64,000 nucleotides of DNA from Candidatus Enterococcus willemsii (GCF_009933335.1 NZ_MAEL01000038.1:19060-83059), one strand, 5' to 3'. Positions 8,288-18,275 are shown, numbered from the stretch's first letter. Numbers and translations are program-made. The notes: generated by a model from the sequence alone, not told the origin.

Positions 8288-9547
8288 TTACTCCTCTACC
8301 ATCTTAATGTCTGCACCTAAGGCGGTTAACTTTTCAATAATATGGTCGTAGCCACGTAAAATATATTCGACTTTTCCGATAGTTGTTGTTCCTTTTGCCA
8401 TCAAACCAGCGATTACTAGACAAGCGCCGGCACGTAAATCAGAGGCTACGACTTCTGCTCCTCGTAATTCACTAGGTCCTTCTAAAATCATCATATTGCC
8501 CTCAATCGAAGCTGATGCGCCCATCCGAACAAGTTCTGGAATATGATTCACACGTTGAGAATAAATCGTATCTGTCACTTCAGAGGTACCATTAGCCTTC
8601 AACAAAAGTGGCGTAATTGGTTGCTGCAAGTCTGTAGCAAAACCTGGATAAGGATATGTTTTGACTGCTGTTGCTTTTAAATTTTTTGCAGGATGCACAT
8701 AAATACTATCTTCCGAAATATCCATCGCAACACCAATTTCTTCTAATTTAGAAATGAAGCTATCTAGATGTTCGTAAATAACATTTTTGACAGTGATTCC
8801 CTCACCAACTGCAGCAGCTAAAGATAAATAAGTTCCTGCTTCAATTCGGTCTGGGATAATTGAATGACGACAGCCATGCAATTCTTTGACCCCTTCAATC
8901 CGAATTTCATTCGTACCTGCGCCACGAATCTTAGCACCCATATTATTTAATAAAGTAGCAACATCGATAATTTCTGGTTCTCTGGCTGCATTTTCAATAA
9001 TCGTGCGTCCTTCTGCTTTGACAGCAGCTAACATCACGTTAATCGTCGCACCGATGGAAACCATATCTAGGAAAATACGCTCTCCTTTTAAACCATCTTC
9101 TGGGGTACGCAAATACATCGCCCCATGTTCATTGGTTACCGTTGCGCCTAACGCTTCAAAACCTTTTACATGTAAATTAATGGGACGTGGGCCTAAGTGA
9201 CAACCACCAGGTAAACCAACCACACCTTCACCAAATTTACCTAATAAGGCTCCCATGAAGTAATAAGACGCACGCAAGCTATTAATTTTGCCGCTTGGCA
9301 TTGGAATAGAAACAATTTCTGTTGGATCAATTTCTAATTCATTATTTTCAAACTTTGTTTTAACCCCCATAATTTCAAGAATTTCAATTAACGAATGGAC
9401 GTCTTGAATATCTGGTACACCTTCTAAAATTACTGGAGAATCTGCTAAAATCGCTGCTGGAATTAATGCCACTGCACTATTTTTTGCCCCGCTGATAGTA
9501 ATTTCACCAGATAATGGGCGATTGCCATTAATGACTATTTTTTTCAT
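8288..9547 (-). CDS. murA: UDP-N-acetylglucosamine 1-carboxyvinyltransferase
   Basis: A 419-residue cytosolic enzyme that transfers enolpyruvate from PEP to UDP-GlcNAc, the first committed step of peptidoglycan synthesis and the target of fosfomycin. Lys22 (GAKNS) and the catalytic Cys116 in GGCHLGPRP are present, so it should be fosfomycin-sensitive at the target. Enterococci carry two paralogues; the rho-linked copy is usually called murA2, murAB or murZ. A -10 TAAAAT with an extended TGG lies upstream. Confidence 0.96.
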   Translation of the reverse strand: MKKIVINGNRPLSGEITISGAKNSAVALIPAAILADSPVILEGVPDIQDVHSLIEILEIMGVKTKFENNELEIDPTEIVSIPMPSGKINSLRASYYFMGALLGKFGEGVVGLPGGCHLGPRPINLHVKGFEALGATVTNEHGAMYLRTPEDGLKGERIFLDMVSIGATINVMLAAVKAEGRTIIENAAREPEIIDVATLLNNMGAKIRGAGTNEIRIEGVKELHGCRHSIIPDRIEAGTYLSLAAAVGEGITVKNVIYEHLDSFISKLEEIGVAMDISEDSIYVHPAKNLKATAVKTYPYPGFATDLQQPITPLLLKANGTSEVTDTIYSQRVNHIPELVRMGASASIEGNMMILEGPSELRGAEVVASDLRAGACLVIAGLMAKGTTTIGKVEYILRGYDHIIEKLTALGADIKMVEE

Positions 9548-9647
9548 ATATTTTTCACCTATTATTTTTTCAAATTTAAATACACATCATTGAACATTTT
9601 ACCATATCTTGCACGAATAAAAAAGTTAAGTAAATTTCCTATCCCTC

Positions 9648-9676
9648 TTGTAAAATAAATAGCAACAACCGATAAT
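9648..9676 (+). promoter_or_regulatory. Promoter of the gene at 9710
   Basis: TTGTAA (9648-9653), a 17-nt spacer and GATAAT (9671-9676). Start near 9683. Confidence 0.6.
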
Positions 9677-9709
9677 CATTAATAAATGATGAGAAGAGAG
9701 GACTCTATT

Positions 9710-10078
9710 ATGCAGACAAAACGTTTCTATGCAGAAAAAAATGGCGACATTTATTGCAACCTATTTATTGATACTCCTGCAGCGCTTCGACGTCTACAAC
9801 ATGAGTTGATACGCTTGAAATTTACACATTCACAAGTCTTAGAAATGCCCAGCTTAAAGGATAGTTTGTCTGAAATTGGTGTCTCTTTGACGTTGGAATA
9901 TATACTAGTCATTATTAACAAACAACGCCTTTTTCAATATGCTGTTCATCCTATCACAACGCCGACTGTTGCTCCTTTTTTAGCCAATGACAAAATAGTC
10001 ATTCACTCAGATTATATCGAGATATTTCCCGAAGCTGACGCAAAACCACCTTATGCTTCCTTTGAAATTTTGGCGTAA
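9710..10078 (+). CDS. Conserved hypothetical protein, 122 residues
   Basis: I do not recognise this protein. It is soluble, with no signal peptide or membrane segment. It starts MQTKRFYAEKNGDIYCNLFID and carries mixed alpha/beta sequence with a hydrophobic strand (EYILVIINKQRLFQYAV) near the middle. A GAGAGGA precedes the ATG at 9710; an in-frame ATG at 9686 has none. It is a lone plus-strand gene between minus-strand genes, with its own promoter and a shared terminator. Expression is therefore likely but function unknown. Confidence 0.7.
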   Translation: MQTKRFYAEKNGDIYCNLFIDTPAALRRLQHELIRLKFTHSQVLEMPSLKDSLSEIGVSLTLEYILVIINKQRLFQYAVHPITTPTVAPFLANDKIVIHSDYIEIFPEADAKPPYASFEILA

Positions 10079-10111
10079 AAAAACACGTGTAGCATTACTG
10101 CACGTGTTTTG
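10077..10111. terminator. Bidirectional terminator
   Basis: AAAACACGTG and CACGTGTTTT flank an 11-nt loop. It overlaps the last codons of the minus-strand VOC gene and serves both convergent genes. Confidence 0.85.
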
Positions 10112-10967
10112 CTAATTGAAATTTGATTTTGATGCCATTTGGATCCATAGTAATTAGTTGATTATCTTCTTTTACATAATCCACTTGATGATTTTGCCAA
10201 TGTGCTTCCAATTTGCTTAATTCTTCTTGATTTGTGACAAACGTATAATAATCTAATCCCAAATCGTCTGCTGACATGGCTGGAATATTGTGTCCCATCC
10301 AAATATTTGAACCAATATGGTGATGATAGGTGCCTGTTGCAAAAAACTTTGCTTGCTTCCCAAAATCGGATTTTAAGGTTAAACCTAAACTATTTGTATA
10401 AAATTGTTCCGTTTTATCTAAATCTGCTACTTTCAAATGGACATGACCGACTGTTGTGCCTTTCGGAAAAGTTGCGTGCTGTCTATCAGCTGCAGCAAGA
10501 ACACCATCAGCATCCATTTCAATCGTAATGCCTACAATCTCACCATCTTCACGAATATCCCATTCGCTCTTTGGTTTATCACGATAAACTTCAATCCCAT
10601 TGCCTTCTGGGTCAGTTAAATACAGCGCTTCGCTATAGCCATGATCACTAGCGCCAGCAATTGGTGCGTTCACGGTTAAATAATGATACAGTGCATTACC
10701 TAAATCCCGGCGAGTTGGCAATAAAAAAGCCACATGATATAAACCTGTTTTAGGTGTTACGGGTAGCGGGTTTGCGACTTTAGTCAAAATCAACAACGTC
10801 GTCTCTTCTGTTCCTAACATACTTTGTCGCTCAGAAGTTTCTCGCAGCGTTAAACCAATTACTTCTTGGTAAAATTTTGTCATATGTTCAAGATTCGCCA
10901 CTTTGAGCGCGACCAATCCAGGATGTGTCTGTTCAGATAATTGAAAAGCTGGATGAATTGTCTTCAT
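10095..10967 (-). CDS. Two-domain VOC-family dioxygenase-like protein (CatE-like)
   Basis: A 290-residue metalloprotein with two vicinal-oxygen-chelate repeats (about 15-130 and 165-285): HPGLVALKVANLEHMTKFYQ and VGHVHLKVADLDKTEQFYTN. Candidate metal ligands are the histidines and glutamates of these motifs (HVHLKV, HHHIGS, GIEVYRD). It resembles Bacillus CatE/YfiE and glyoxalase/extradiol dioxygenases; the substrate cannot be read from sequence. The start at 10967 follows AAAGAGG; the longer frame to 10997 is not needed. Confidence 0.85.
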   Translation of the reverse strand: MKTIHPAFQLSEQTHPGLVALKVANLEHMTKFYQEVIGLTLRETSERQSMLGTEETTLLILTKVANPLPVTPKTGLYHVAFLLPTRRDLGNALYHYLTVNAPIAGASDHGYSEALYLTDPEGNGIEVYRDKPKSEWDIREDGEIVGITIEMDADGVLAAADRQHATFPKGTTVGHVHLKVADLDKTEQFYTNSLGLTLKSDFGKQAKFFATGTYHHHIGSNIWMGHNIPAMSADDLGLDYYTFVTNQEELSKLEAHWQNHQVDYVKEDNQLITMDPNGIKIKFQLAKHVQ

Positions 10968-11092
10968 ACGATTCGCCTCTTTCGTTTTCTGTATCATACA
11001 CTACTTATGTTTAGTAAGTGAAGTTATTTGCTCTATGTATGGGCTAAAATATAAAACTTTTTTGTGTAATCATTTACTGATTTATTTTTTAT

Positions 11093-11128
11093 ATAAAAAA
11101 CCCTTAGAAATTTTCATTTCTAAGGGTT
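11093..11128 (-). terminator. Terminator of fba
   Basis: AACCCTTAGAAAT pairs with ATTTCTAAGGGTT around a 4-nt loop. On the minus strand it is followed by TTTTTTAT. Confidence 0.9.
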
Positions 11129-11138
11129 AAATATCTAA

Positions 11139-12008
11139 TTAAGCTTTATCAGCTGAACCGAACCATTCGATGTGTTCAATTGCATCTTTCACAATTGCAG
11201 CTTTACCTGGTGCTAATAATTTACGAGGGTCAAAACCTTTTCCTTCTAAATCTTTGCCAGCTTCGATATATTCACGAGTTGCTTTAGCAAATGATAATTG
11301 GAATTCAGTGTTTACGTTAATTTTAGAAACACCCATTGAGATTGCTTTTTCGATTTGTTCTTGAGGGATACCTGATCCACCGTGTAATACTAATGGTACA
11401 TCTTGTCCTACAGCATCAGCGATAGCTTGTAAGTGATCAAAAGCTAAACCAGTCCAGTTTTCTGGGTAAGCACCGTGGATGTTACCAATACCACATGCTA
11501 AGAAATCAATACCAGTGTTAACCATTTGTACACATTCGTCGATATCTGCTAATTCACCAGTACCGATGATTCCGTCTTCTTCTCCACCGATTGAACCAAC
11601 TTCACATTCTACAGAAACACCTTTAGCATGAGCTTTTTCAACTACGTCTTTTGCTAATTTTAAGTTTTCATCAAATGGTAAGTGAGAACCGTCAAACATT
11701 ACTGAAGTGTAACCAGCTTCGATACATTCTAATGCATCTTTATATTCACCATGGTCTAAGTGTAATACAACTGGTACAGTGATGTTCATTGATTCGATTA
11801 AATCTTTCACCATGTTTACAACTAATTTGTAACCGCCCATGTATTTTGCAGCACCCATTGAAGTTTGGATTAATACTGGTGCATTTTTTGCTTGAGCAGC
11901 CTCAAGAATTGCTTGAGTCCATTCTAAGTTATTTGTGTTATATGCACCTACAGCATATCCGCCTTTACGAGCTGCCTTAAAGATTTCAGTACCTGATACT
12001 AATGGCAT
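11139..12008 (-). CDS. fba: Fructose-bisphosphate aldolase, class II
   Basis: A 289-residue zinc-dependent aldolase that splits fructose 1,6-bisphosphate in glycolysis. Zinc and catalytic motifs are visible: HLDHG (about 82-86), ECEVGSIGGEEDG, NIHGAYP and LHGGSGIP. The strong AGGAGG start and biased codons fit a highly expressed glycolytic gene. It is monocistronic, with its own promoter and terminator. Confidence 0.97.
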   Translation of the reverse strand: MPLVSGTEIFKAARKGGYAVGAYNTNNLEWTQAILEAAQAKNAPVLIQTSMGAAKYMGGYKLVVNMVKDLIESMNITVPVVLHLDHGEYKDALECIEAGYTSVMFDGSHLPFDENLKLAKDVVEKAHAKGVSVECEVGSIGGEEDGIIGTGELADIDECVQMVNTGIDFLACGIGNIHGAYPENWTGLAFDHLQAIADAVGQDVPLVLHGGSGIPQEQIEKAISMGVSKINVNTEFQLSFAKATREYIEAGKDLEGKGFDPRKLLAPGKAAIVKDAIEHIEWFGSADKA

Positions 12009-12071
12009 AATAGTTTCCTCCTAAGTTTTAAAAAACTGTATTTGTTAAGACTTAACTTAACCAACGCTATT

Positions 12072-12081
12072 ATTTTAGCAA
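12072..12081 (-). promoter_or_regulatory. Extended -10 of the fba promoter
   Basis: On the minus strand TTTGC-TAAAAT gives a TGn-type extended -10 about 65 bp before the fba start. No good -35 is visible. The rest of the 224-bp gap before pyrG is AT-rich and I see nothing else in it. Confidence 0.4.
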
Positions 12082-12232
12082 ATATTGATAGATTTTTCTA
12101 CTAAAACTATGCAATTCTAGTGAATTTCCATCTTTTCCTTTATTTTAAAACAAAGAATAGAAGAAAATTTTCTGAAAGAATGTGATTATTCATACAAATT
12201 TTATCTTTTAAAATAACAATAGAAAATTCTTA

Positions 12233-13831
12233 TCATTTATCGATAGAAGCATCAATAAATGCTTGGAACAAAGGTTGTGGACGATTTGGGCGTGACACTA
12301 GTTCTGGATGGAACTGACAAGCTACAAAAAATTTATTTTCTGGAATCTCAACAATTTCTGCTAAGCGATTGTCTGGTGACATCCCAGAAAAGACAAACCC
12401 ATTTTCTTCAAACTGTTGGCGGAATTTATTATTAAATTCGTAACGATGACGATGGCGTTCTTCAACAACTTCTACATTCCCATAAGCAGCAGCTGTTTTT
12501 GTGCCTGGTGTTAATTGGCAAGGATACAAACCTAAACGTAGTGTGCCACCTAAGTTTTCGATATTTTCTTGGTCGGCCATTAAATCAATAATATTGTAAG
12601 GTGTTGTTGGTACGGTTTCTGCAGAGTGAGCACCTTCTAAACCAATCACATTGCGTGCAAATTCGACACAAGCCATTTGCATCCCTAGACAAATTCCTAA
12701 GAACGGCACATCATTTTCTCTAGCATAACGAATTGCTTCAATTTTTCCTTCAACACCACGATCACCAAAGCCACCAGGAACAATAATTCCATCGGCATCT
12801 TGTAAACGCGCGGCTACATTTTCAGCAGTTAGATCCGCCGATTGAACCCAGTCAATCTCAATATCGGCATCGTCAGTAAAACCAGCATGTTTCAATGCTT
12901 CAACGACGGAAAGGTATGCGTCTGGTAATTCGACATATTTTCCAACTAAAGCAATTTTAACAGTTTTCTTCAAGTTTAAGACTTTTTCTTCTAGCGCTTT
13001 CCATTCCGTCATATCTGCTTCTGGTGCATCAATTTTTAAATGATCACAGACGATTTGATCCATGTTTTGTTTTTGTAAATTTAAAGGAATCGAATATAAG
13101 GTATCGACATCCAAGGATTCAATCACCGCTTCTGGTGAGACATCACAAAATTGTGCTAACTTGTCTTTGGTTCCTTGAGATACCGGTTGTTCGGTACGGA
13201 CAACTAACAGATTTGGTTGAATACCCAAGCTGCGTAATTCTTTTACGCTGTGTTGTGTAGGTTTGGTTTTCATTTCACCAGCAGCTTTTAAATAAGGAAT
13301 CAAGGTTGTGTGGATATACAACACATTATCTGAACCCACATCAGCTTTCATTTGACGAAGCGCCTCTAAAAATGGCAAGGATTCAATGTCACCGACTGTT
13401 CCACCGACTTCCGTGATAATAATATCTGCATTCGTCGTTGTTGCTGCACGCATAATTTTATCTTTGATTTCATTGGTGATATGGGGAATGACTTGGACAG
13501 TTGCTCCTAAGTATTCTCCTTTGCGCTCTTTGCGTAAAACTTCTGAATAAATTTTTCCAGTCGTAACATTTGAATATTGATTTAAGTTAATATCAATGAA
13601 ACGTTCATAGTGGCCTAAGTCCAAATCAGTCTCTGCACCATCATCGGTTACGAATACTTCGCCATGTTGGTAAGGACTCATGGTTCCTGGATCAAGGTTA
13701 ATATAGGGATCAAATTTTTGAATGGTCACATTCAAACCACGATTTTTTAATAAACGTCCTAATGATGCGGCGACAATCCCTTTTCCAATGGAAGAAACCA
13801 CACCACCTGTTACAAAAATATATTTTGTCAT
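12233..13831 (-). CDS. pyrG: CTP synthase
   Basis: A 532-residue enzyme making CTP from UTP, ATP and glutamine. It has an N-terminal synthetase domain (about 1-267, with [10 protein letters not shown] at the start) and a C-terminal class I glutamine amidotransferase (about 290-530) with the nucleophile in FLGICLGMQ and the partner histidine in CQFHPE. A 5' leader carrying a CTP-type attenuator precedes it (13884-14001), so expression should rise when CTP is low. Confidence 0.97.
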   Translation of the reverse strand: MTKYIFVTGGVVSSIGKGIVAASLGRLLKNRGLNVTIQKFDPYINLDPGTMSPYQHGEVFVTDDGAETDLDLGHYERFIDINLNQYSNVTTGKIYSEVLRKERKGEYLGATVQVIPHITNEIKDKIMRAATTTNADIIITEVGGTVGDIESLPFLEALRQMKADVGSDNVLYIHTTLIPYLKAAGEMKTKPTQHSVKELRSLGIQPNLLVVRTEQPVSQGTKDKLAQFCDVSPEAVIESLDVDTLYSIPLNLQKQNMDQIVCDHLKIDAPEADMTEWKALEEKVLNLKKTVKIALVGKYVELPDAYLSVVEALKHAGFTDDADIEIDWVQSADLTAENVAARLQDADGIIVPGGFGDRGVEGKIEAIRYARENDVPFLGICLGMQMACVEFARNVIGLEGAHSAETVPTTPYNIIDLMADQENIENLGGTLRLGLYPCQLTPGTKTAAAYGNVEVVEERHRHRYEFNNKFRQQFEENGFVFSGMSPDNRLAEIVEIPENKFFVACQFHPELVSRPNRPQPLFQAFIDASIDK

Positions 13832-13883
13832 TAATAAAAACTCCTTCTTCTGTACGTATTTGAAGGTCCAACGATTAGAAAAA

Positions 13884-13928
13884 CGAAAAAAGCTCCCTAC
13901 TCAATGACATCGCCATTGAACAGGGAGC
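13884..13928 (-). terminator. pyrG leader attenuator hairpin
   Basis: On the minus strand GCTCCCT pairs with AGGGAGC (13928-13892), with an inner TCAAT/ATTGA stem, followed by a T-run. The C/T-rich 5' arm is what poly(G) added at the transcript start could pair with, breaking the terminator. Confidence 0.85.
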
Positions 13929-13961
13929 GTAACGGTCTAATTGTTGACTCTTTGAAAGAGT

Positions 13962-14001
13962 GCCCAAACAGTATTCTATTCGGTTTGGGTACAAAAGTCA
14001 A
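13962..14001 (-). promoter_or_regulatory. pyrG promoter with GGGC start
   Basis: TTGACT (14001-13996), a 17-nt spacer and TAGAAT (13978-13973), then GGGC at 13965-13962 seven nt downstream. A GGGC start is the hallmark of CTP-sensitive reiterative transcription in Bacillus-type pyrG leaders. Confidence 0.8.
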
Positions 14002-14037
14002 TTCATATACTTTTTTCGTGAAAATTTTCAGAAACAG

Positions 14038-14583
14038 TTAATCATATGCTGCTCGGGGACCACCAATATATTTAGGACGGCTCGTTAAAGCGGTCACGTG
14101 TGCTGCGCCAATTTCTTTGATACTTGGGCGAAACGGCACTTGGACATGCTTTACATGCATCCCGATTGCCGTATCACCGATGTCAACACCTGCCTTTGCG
14201 ACAATGTGTTCTACTTCTACTGGTGAGTCAAATAATTTAAATGCAGCAACCGAGCAAGCGCCTCCTGCATGTAATTGCGGTCGAACCGCGACAATTTCCA
14301 AATCCTTGGCTTCTGCAAATCCTGCTTCAACAACTAATGCACGGTTTAAATGTTCGCAGCCTTGTACAGCTAGAAAAATCCCTTTTTCATCTAATAATTG
14401 TTTTAATGTTGCAACAATCCATTCGCCGACTTCTTGGCTCGAATTTTTACCAATCTGCCCGCCCATTACTTCACTCGTTGAGCATCCTAAAACAAAAATA
14501 TCCCCTTTTTTCAATTTTCCTTGTGTGAGTATTTCTTGCACTACCGTAGACACATCTTGTCTAATTTTTTCTTCTGATAACAT
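14038..14583 (-). CDS. UPF0340 (YwlG/DUF436) family protein
   Basis: A 181-residue soluble protein of the TIGR01440/UPF0340 family, biochemical function unknown. Typical segments are [38 protein letters not shown] and the C-terminal [13 protein letters not shown]. Length matches the family. It ends the kinase/ECF/UPF0340 group, starting 3 bp after the ECF gene stop, and runs toward pyrG, which has its own promoter. Confidence 0.88.
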   Translation of the reverse strand: MLSEEKIRQDVSTVVQEILTQGKLKKGDIFVLGCSTSEVMGGQIGKNSSQEVGEWIVATLKQLLDEKGIFLAVQGCEHLNRALVVEAGFAEAKDLEIVAVRPQLHAGGACSVAAFKLFDSPVEVEHIVAKAGVDIGDTAIGMHVKHVQVPFRPSIKEIGAAHVTALTSRPKYIGGPRAAYD

Positions 14584-14586
14584 CTT

Positions 14587-15069
14587 CTAACCTCTTTTCC
14601 AAATGACGCGTGTTTTTAACATTGGGGCAACAAAATAAGCTACTACGCTACCAAATCCCGCTTGAATGCTGTTTGTCGGAATCGATGCCAAACCGGCAGG
14701 AATTCCATATAATAATGTCGTTGCTAAGGCATAGCCGACAACCATAATAATACTACCTAATAACAGCCCAATTAAGTGACTATTTCTACCTTTTTGATAC
14801 CCGATACCAGCAACCCATCCTTGTAAACCATGAATTACGACTGAAAAGAAAATCCATTGCGGATAACCTGACAATAAATCGATCATGCCGCCACTAAGAG
14901 CCCCGACGGATAAACCACCCACAGGACCAAAAAGAAGCGCTGCTAAATAAATGCCGGCATCACATAAAGTAATAAAACCATTTGTTGCTGGGACAGGAAT
15001 AATAAACATCATCGAAATCGCTACGACTAACGCGGTCATCACACCAAACAAAGAAATATTTCTAACCAT
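14587..15069 (-). CDS. ECF transporter S component (probable vitamin B6 or thiamine-precursor uptake)
   Basis: A 160-residue membrane protein with about five to six hydrophobic segments. It has the S-component character: an N-terminal TALVVAISMMF helix and a GPVGGLSVGALSGGMIDLLSGYP loop. It would capture a vitamin and work with the shared EcfAAT energising module, which is not in this window. The overlap with the upstream kinase gene suggests its substrate is the kinase's vitamin (pyridoxine-type or hydroxymethylpyrimidine). The exact substrate is inferred. Confidence 0.8.
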   Translation of the reverse strand: MVRNISLFGVMTALVVAISMMFIIPVPATNGFITLCDAGIYLAALLFGPVGGLSVGALSGGMIDLLSGYPQWIFFSVVIHGLQGWVAGIGYQKGRNSHLIGLLLGSIIMVVGYALATTLLYGIPAGLASIPTNSIQAGFGSVVAYFVAPMLKTRVIWKRG

Positions 15070-15853
15070 GACTTCTCCTCACTTTCTCTCCTTGGTGCCA
15101 AACGCTACCAAAATTTTCTTTCACAAGAACGCCCTGTTGAATACTTTCATAGACAAATGCTTTAGCTGCGGCAACCGATGTCGGCAATGATTCCCCTAGT
15201 GCTAAATTCGCTGCAATACTTGAAGCAAAAGAACAACCTGCGCCATTAACCGTTTCTAGGGCTAATTTCATTTCTTGAAATACTTGCGCTTTGCCATTTA
15301 CAGCTAACACCTCCACCGCATGTTCACCAGCTAAATGTGCACCACCTTTTAGACAAACAGCTGTCTCTGTAGATAGTTCCCTTGCAGCTTGTTGTAATTC
15401 TTCAATGGTTGTAATCGCACGTTGAACTAAAATCTCTGCCTCTGACAAATTCGGTGTAATCACAGTGACAATTGGAAACAATTCGTTACGCAAGACATCT
15501 ACATAATCTTTCTCGTAGGTCGTTGTCGTTTCCTTAAATGCAAATACTGGATCCAATACGACAGGCACATTCGGATGTTGTAGCAAAAAATCTTTGATAA
15601 TTGCAATATTTTCTATTTGATGAATCAAACCGATTTTGATTGCTGCTAGTTCCACATTGGCTAACGTATGTAATTGCTTTGTTAGTAACTCAGGCTCAAT
15701 ACGATGAATTTCAAAGGATACTTCACTAGTTACGACACAAGTTAAGACTGATAGTCCAAATAATTGATGATTTTCAAAAGTTTTTAAATCCGTTTGAATC
15801 CCACCACCAGAAAACGGATCGGAACCACCTATCGTCAAAATTATTTTTGTCAT
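15062..15853 (-). CDS. Pyridoxal / hydroxymethylpyrimidine kinase (ThiD/PdxK family)
   Basis: A 263-residue ribokinase-fold kinase. It begins MTKIILTIGGSDPFSGGGIQTDLKTF (substrate site), has ITPNLSEAEIL and a C-terminal anion hole NGAGCSFASSIAANLA, where the catalytic position is usually GAGD: here the aspartate is replaced by Cys, as in the PdxK2/ThiD-like pyridoxal kinases. It phosphorylates a B6 vitamer or HMP. The start at 15853 follows GAGGAG; a GTG nine bases upstream is too close to it. It overlaps the ECF gene by 8 bp. Confidence 0.82.
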   Translation of the reverse strand: MTKIILTIGGSDPFSGGGIQTDLKTFENHQLFGLSVLTCVVTSEVSFEIHRIEPELLTKQLHTLANVELAAIKIGLIHQIENIAIIKDFLLQHPNVPVVLDPVFAFKETTTTYEKDYVDVLRNELFPIVTVITPNLSEAEILVQRAITTIEELQQAARELSTETAVCLKGGAHLAGEHAVEVLAVNGKAQVFQEMKLALETVNGAGCSFASSIAANLALGESLPTSVAAAKAFVYESIQQGVLVKENFGSVWHQGEKVRRSHG

Positions 15854-15957
15854 GCTTCTCACTCCTCTGCATTTATCTTACGTTGGTTTTTACAAAAAGA
15901 AAACGACCAATTGGCTAGTTTTTTACCCATCCAATTTTAACCACTATATGATTTTCT

Positions 15958-15986
15958 TTGCTGAAAGTTTCCTGCATCGTTATAAT
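15958..15986 (+). promoter_or_regulatory. Promoter of the Pyr_excise-like gene
   Basis: TTGCTG (15958-15963), a 17-nt spacer and TATAAT (15981-15986). Confidence 0.7.
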
Positions 15987-16015
15987 AAAGAAAATTGAGT
16001 TCAGGAGGTTTTCTC

Positions 16016-16384
16016 ATGCGTTTATGGCACCAACAATTAATTCCACAACTCCCTCGCCAGCAATTATTAGGACAACACCGAGAATGCTGTGCGTTACGAG
16101 GAAATGGTTGGGGGAAAAAGCATGCAACCGTTGATTATGTGTTTAATCATTCTCCTTACAAACTATTCCAATACCACGAACTGATTATGCAAGAAATGAA
16201 AAGACGAGGTTATACCCCTAATTCACTTTGGGAAGATCCATTATATCGAGGAAATAAATGCCCAAGTTACATTATTTTACCTGCTATCGCCTTAACAACA
16301 CCCATTTATCCAGAACACAACAATGAGTATCTCGCTATTTGTTTAGCTAATTTAGAACAAAAAGGTATTTTTATTTCTGAATAA
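16016..16384 (+). CDS. Pyrimidine-dimer DNA glycosylase-like protein (T4 endonuclease V family)
   Basis: A 122-residue protein of the Pyr_excise/TIGR02328 type. The N-terminus MRLWHQQLIPQLPRQQLLGQ, then HRECC, aligns without gaps to T4 endonuclease V around its catalytic Glu23. Here Arg22 and Glu23 fall at the same numbers, followed by GKKHATVDYVF. T4 endonuclease V uses the free amine of Thr2; this protein has Arg2, and Met is not normally removed before Arg, so the same chemistry is doubtful. AGGAGG precedes the ATG at 16016. It is a lone gene with its own promoter and terminator. Confidence 0.75.
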   Translation: MRLWHQQLIPQLPRQQLLGQHRECCALRGNGWGKKHATVDYVFNHSPYKLFQYHELIMQEMKRRGYTPNSLWEDPLYRGNKCPSYIILPAIALTTPIYPEHNNEYLAICLANLEQKGIFISE

Positions 16385-16426
16385 AAAGCGTTGCATGCTG
16401 ACTACCAACATGCAACGCTTTTTTCT
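16384..16426. terminator. Bidirectional terminator between the Pyr_excise-like gene and glnA
   Basis: AAAAGCGTTGCATG pairs with CATGCAACGCTTTT around a short loop. It overlaps the glnA stop on the minus strand. Confidence 0.9.
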
Positions 16427-17765
16427 AATACAGTTCTAAATATTGCTCTAATTCCCATTCAGAGACGCTTTGTCGATAAGCCGCCCATTCCATGCGTTTC
16501 GCTTCCACAAAATTGCCATAAATATGCTCACCCAGAGCGCCACTAATTGTTTCGTCTTTACGCAACTGTTTAATTGCATTATGCAAAGTTGATGGTAAGT
16601 CATAAATATGTGCAGCTAAACGTTCTTCTTCCGTCATTACATAGATATTACGGTCAACTGCTGGTGGTGGTGTCAATTCACGACGAACACCGTCCAAGCC
16701 GGCTTCTAATAAGACAGCCATCGCTAAATAAGGGTTCGCTGATGGATCCACTGAACGCAATTCTAAACGAGTCGATAAACCACGAGATTCTGGTACACGA
16801 ATTAATGGAGAACGATTGTGCCCAGACCAAGCAACATAAACAGGTGCTTCATAACCGGGAATTAATCGTTTATATGAATTGACTGTTGGATTACAAACAG
16901 CAGTAAATGCACGGGCATGTTCAATTAAACCAGCTAAAAATTGATAGGCTGTTTCACTTAACTGCATGTCTCCGTTTGGATCAAAGAACACATTTTCTTC
17001 ACCTTTAAATAAAGACATATTACAGTGCATCCCTGATCCAGCAATTCCTACTAATGGTTTTGGCATAAATGTCGCATGCAACCCATGTTTGCGAGCAATC
17101 GATTTTACGACTAATTTGAATGTTTGAATATTATCACACGCCTCGACAACTTCCGCATATTTAAAGTCAATTTCATGTTGTCCAGGTGCTGTTTCGTGAT
17201 GAGAAGCTTCTACTTCAAAGCCCATGCGTTCTAATTCTAAAACAATATCACGACGACAGTTTTCACCTAAATCAGTTGGGGCAAAATCAAAATAACCACC
17301 ACGATCATTTAAGTCCGTCGTAATTTCACCATTCTCATCTAATTTAAATAAGAAAAACTCAGGTTCAGGTCCTAAATTAAATGACGTAAAACCTAAATCA
17401 TGCATGCTCTTGATTGCACGTTTTAAGTTTCCACGAGGATCACCAGCAAATGGCGTACCATCAGGATTATACACGTCACAAATTAAACGAGCGACTTTAC
17501 CATGATCGTTTTCCCAAGGAAAAATCATCCAAGTTGATAAATCTGGGTATAAATTCATATCACTTTCTTCAATTCGTACAAATCCTTCAATTGAAGAACC
17601 GTCAAACATCATTTTATTATCCAATACTTTATCTAATTGGCTGATAGGTACTTCAACGTTTTTAATTGTTCCCATAATATCGGTAAACATTAAACGTAAG
17701 AAACGAACATTTTCCTCTTGTGCAATCTGCTTAATTTGTTCTGCAGTGTAATCCACTACTGGCAT
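16425..17765 (-). CDS. glnA: Glutamine synthetase, type I-alpha
   Basis: A 446-residue enzyme that makes glutamine from glutamate and ammonia, forming dodecamers. It shows the GSI signatures [32 protein letters not shown] and [10 protein letters not shown], and lacks the adenylylation Tyr region of beta types, so control is by feedback and by GlnR binding. The start at 17765 follows AAAGGATG; an earlier in-frame ATG (17777) lies directly against that site. It is read from the glnR promoter. Confidence 0.97.
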   Translation of the reverse strand: MPVVDYTAEQIKQIAQEENVRFLRLMFTDIMGTIKNVEVPISQLDKVLDNKMMFDGSSIEGFVRIEESDMNLYPDLSTWMIFPWENDHGKVARLICDVYNPDGTPFAGDPRGNLKRAIKSMHDLGFTSFNLGPEPEFFLFKLDENGEITTDLNDRGGYFDFAPTDLGENCRRDIVLELERMGFEVEASHHETAPGQHEIDFKYAEVVEACDNIQTFKLVVKSIARKHGLHATFMPKPLVGIAGSGMHCNMSLFKGEENVFFDPNGDMQLSETAYQFLAGLIEHARAFTAVCNPTVNSYKRLIPGYEAPVYVAWSGHNRSPLIRVPESRGLSTRLELRSVDPSANPYLAMAVLLEAGLDGVRRELTPPPAVDRNIYVMTEEERLAAHIYDLPSTLHNAIKQLRKDETISGALGEHIYGNFVEAKRMEWAAYRQSVSEWELEQYLELY

Positions 17766-17809
17766 AGTTAATCCCATCCTTTTATTTTCATATCAATTCT
17801 CTTTGATGC

Positions 17810-18190
17810 TTATAAGCGCGGTCCCTTAGGTTGATAAGGGTGCTGTTGATTGAGTCCGCCTTGCGATAAAATTTCATCATAAAAGATTCGACGAACATCT
17901 TTATCGGTAAGCGGTTTTTTCTCTTTGACCGTTTGTTCTTCTGCTTTTTTCATTTCATATACTCGCTTGATGCCTGCCATATTTAAGCCATCAGAGAGAT
18001 AATCTTTTATTTCTAGCAAAACGTCAATATCGTTCAATGAATACATTCGACGATTTCCTTCACTGCGTTCAGGATGGATTAGTTCTTGTTCTTCATAGTA
18101 ACGTATTTGCCGTGCACTTAAATCAGTCAGTTTCATTACTGTACCAATTGGAAACACGGACATTGAGCGTCGTAGTTCTTTTTCTCGCAT
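17810..18190 (-). CDS. glnR: Nitrogen repressor GlnR
   Basis: A 126-residue MerR-family regulator. It has a winged helix-turn-helix (about 12-80: IGTVMKLTDLSARQIRYYEEQELIHPERSEGNRRMYSLNDID) and a C-terminal tail that senses feedback-inhibited glutamine synthetase in related bacteria. The start at 18190 follows GAGGAGAG; the longer frame to 18226 is unneeded. It is first in the glnRA operon, with a perfect GlnR box upstream of its promoter. Confidence 0.95.
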   Translation of the reverse strand: MREKELRRSMSVFPIGTVMKLTDLSARQIRYYEEQELIHPERSEGNRRMYSLNDIDVLLEIKDYLSDGLNMAGIKRVYEMKKAEEQTVKEKKPLTDKDVRRIFYDEILSQGGLNQQHPYQPKGPRL

Positions 18191-18239
18191 AGTGTCTCTC
18201 CTCTCTTCTGTAAAATGACAAAGCAATCAATCTACGAGT

Positions 18240-18268
18240 AATATAGCAATGTTTTTAGGGACTGTCAA
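18240..18268 (-). promoter_or_regulatory. glnRA promoter
   Basis: TTGACA (18268-18263), a 17-nt spacer and TATATT (18245-18240) on the minus strand. Confidence 0.85.
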
Positions 18269-18275
18269 GCACTTA

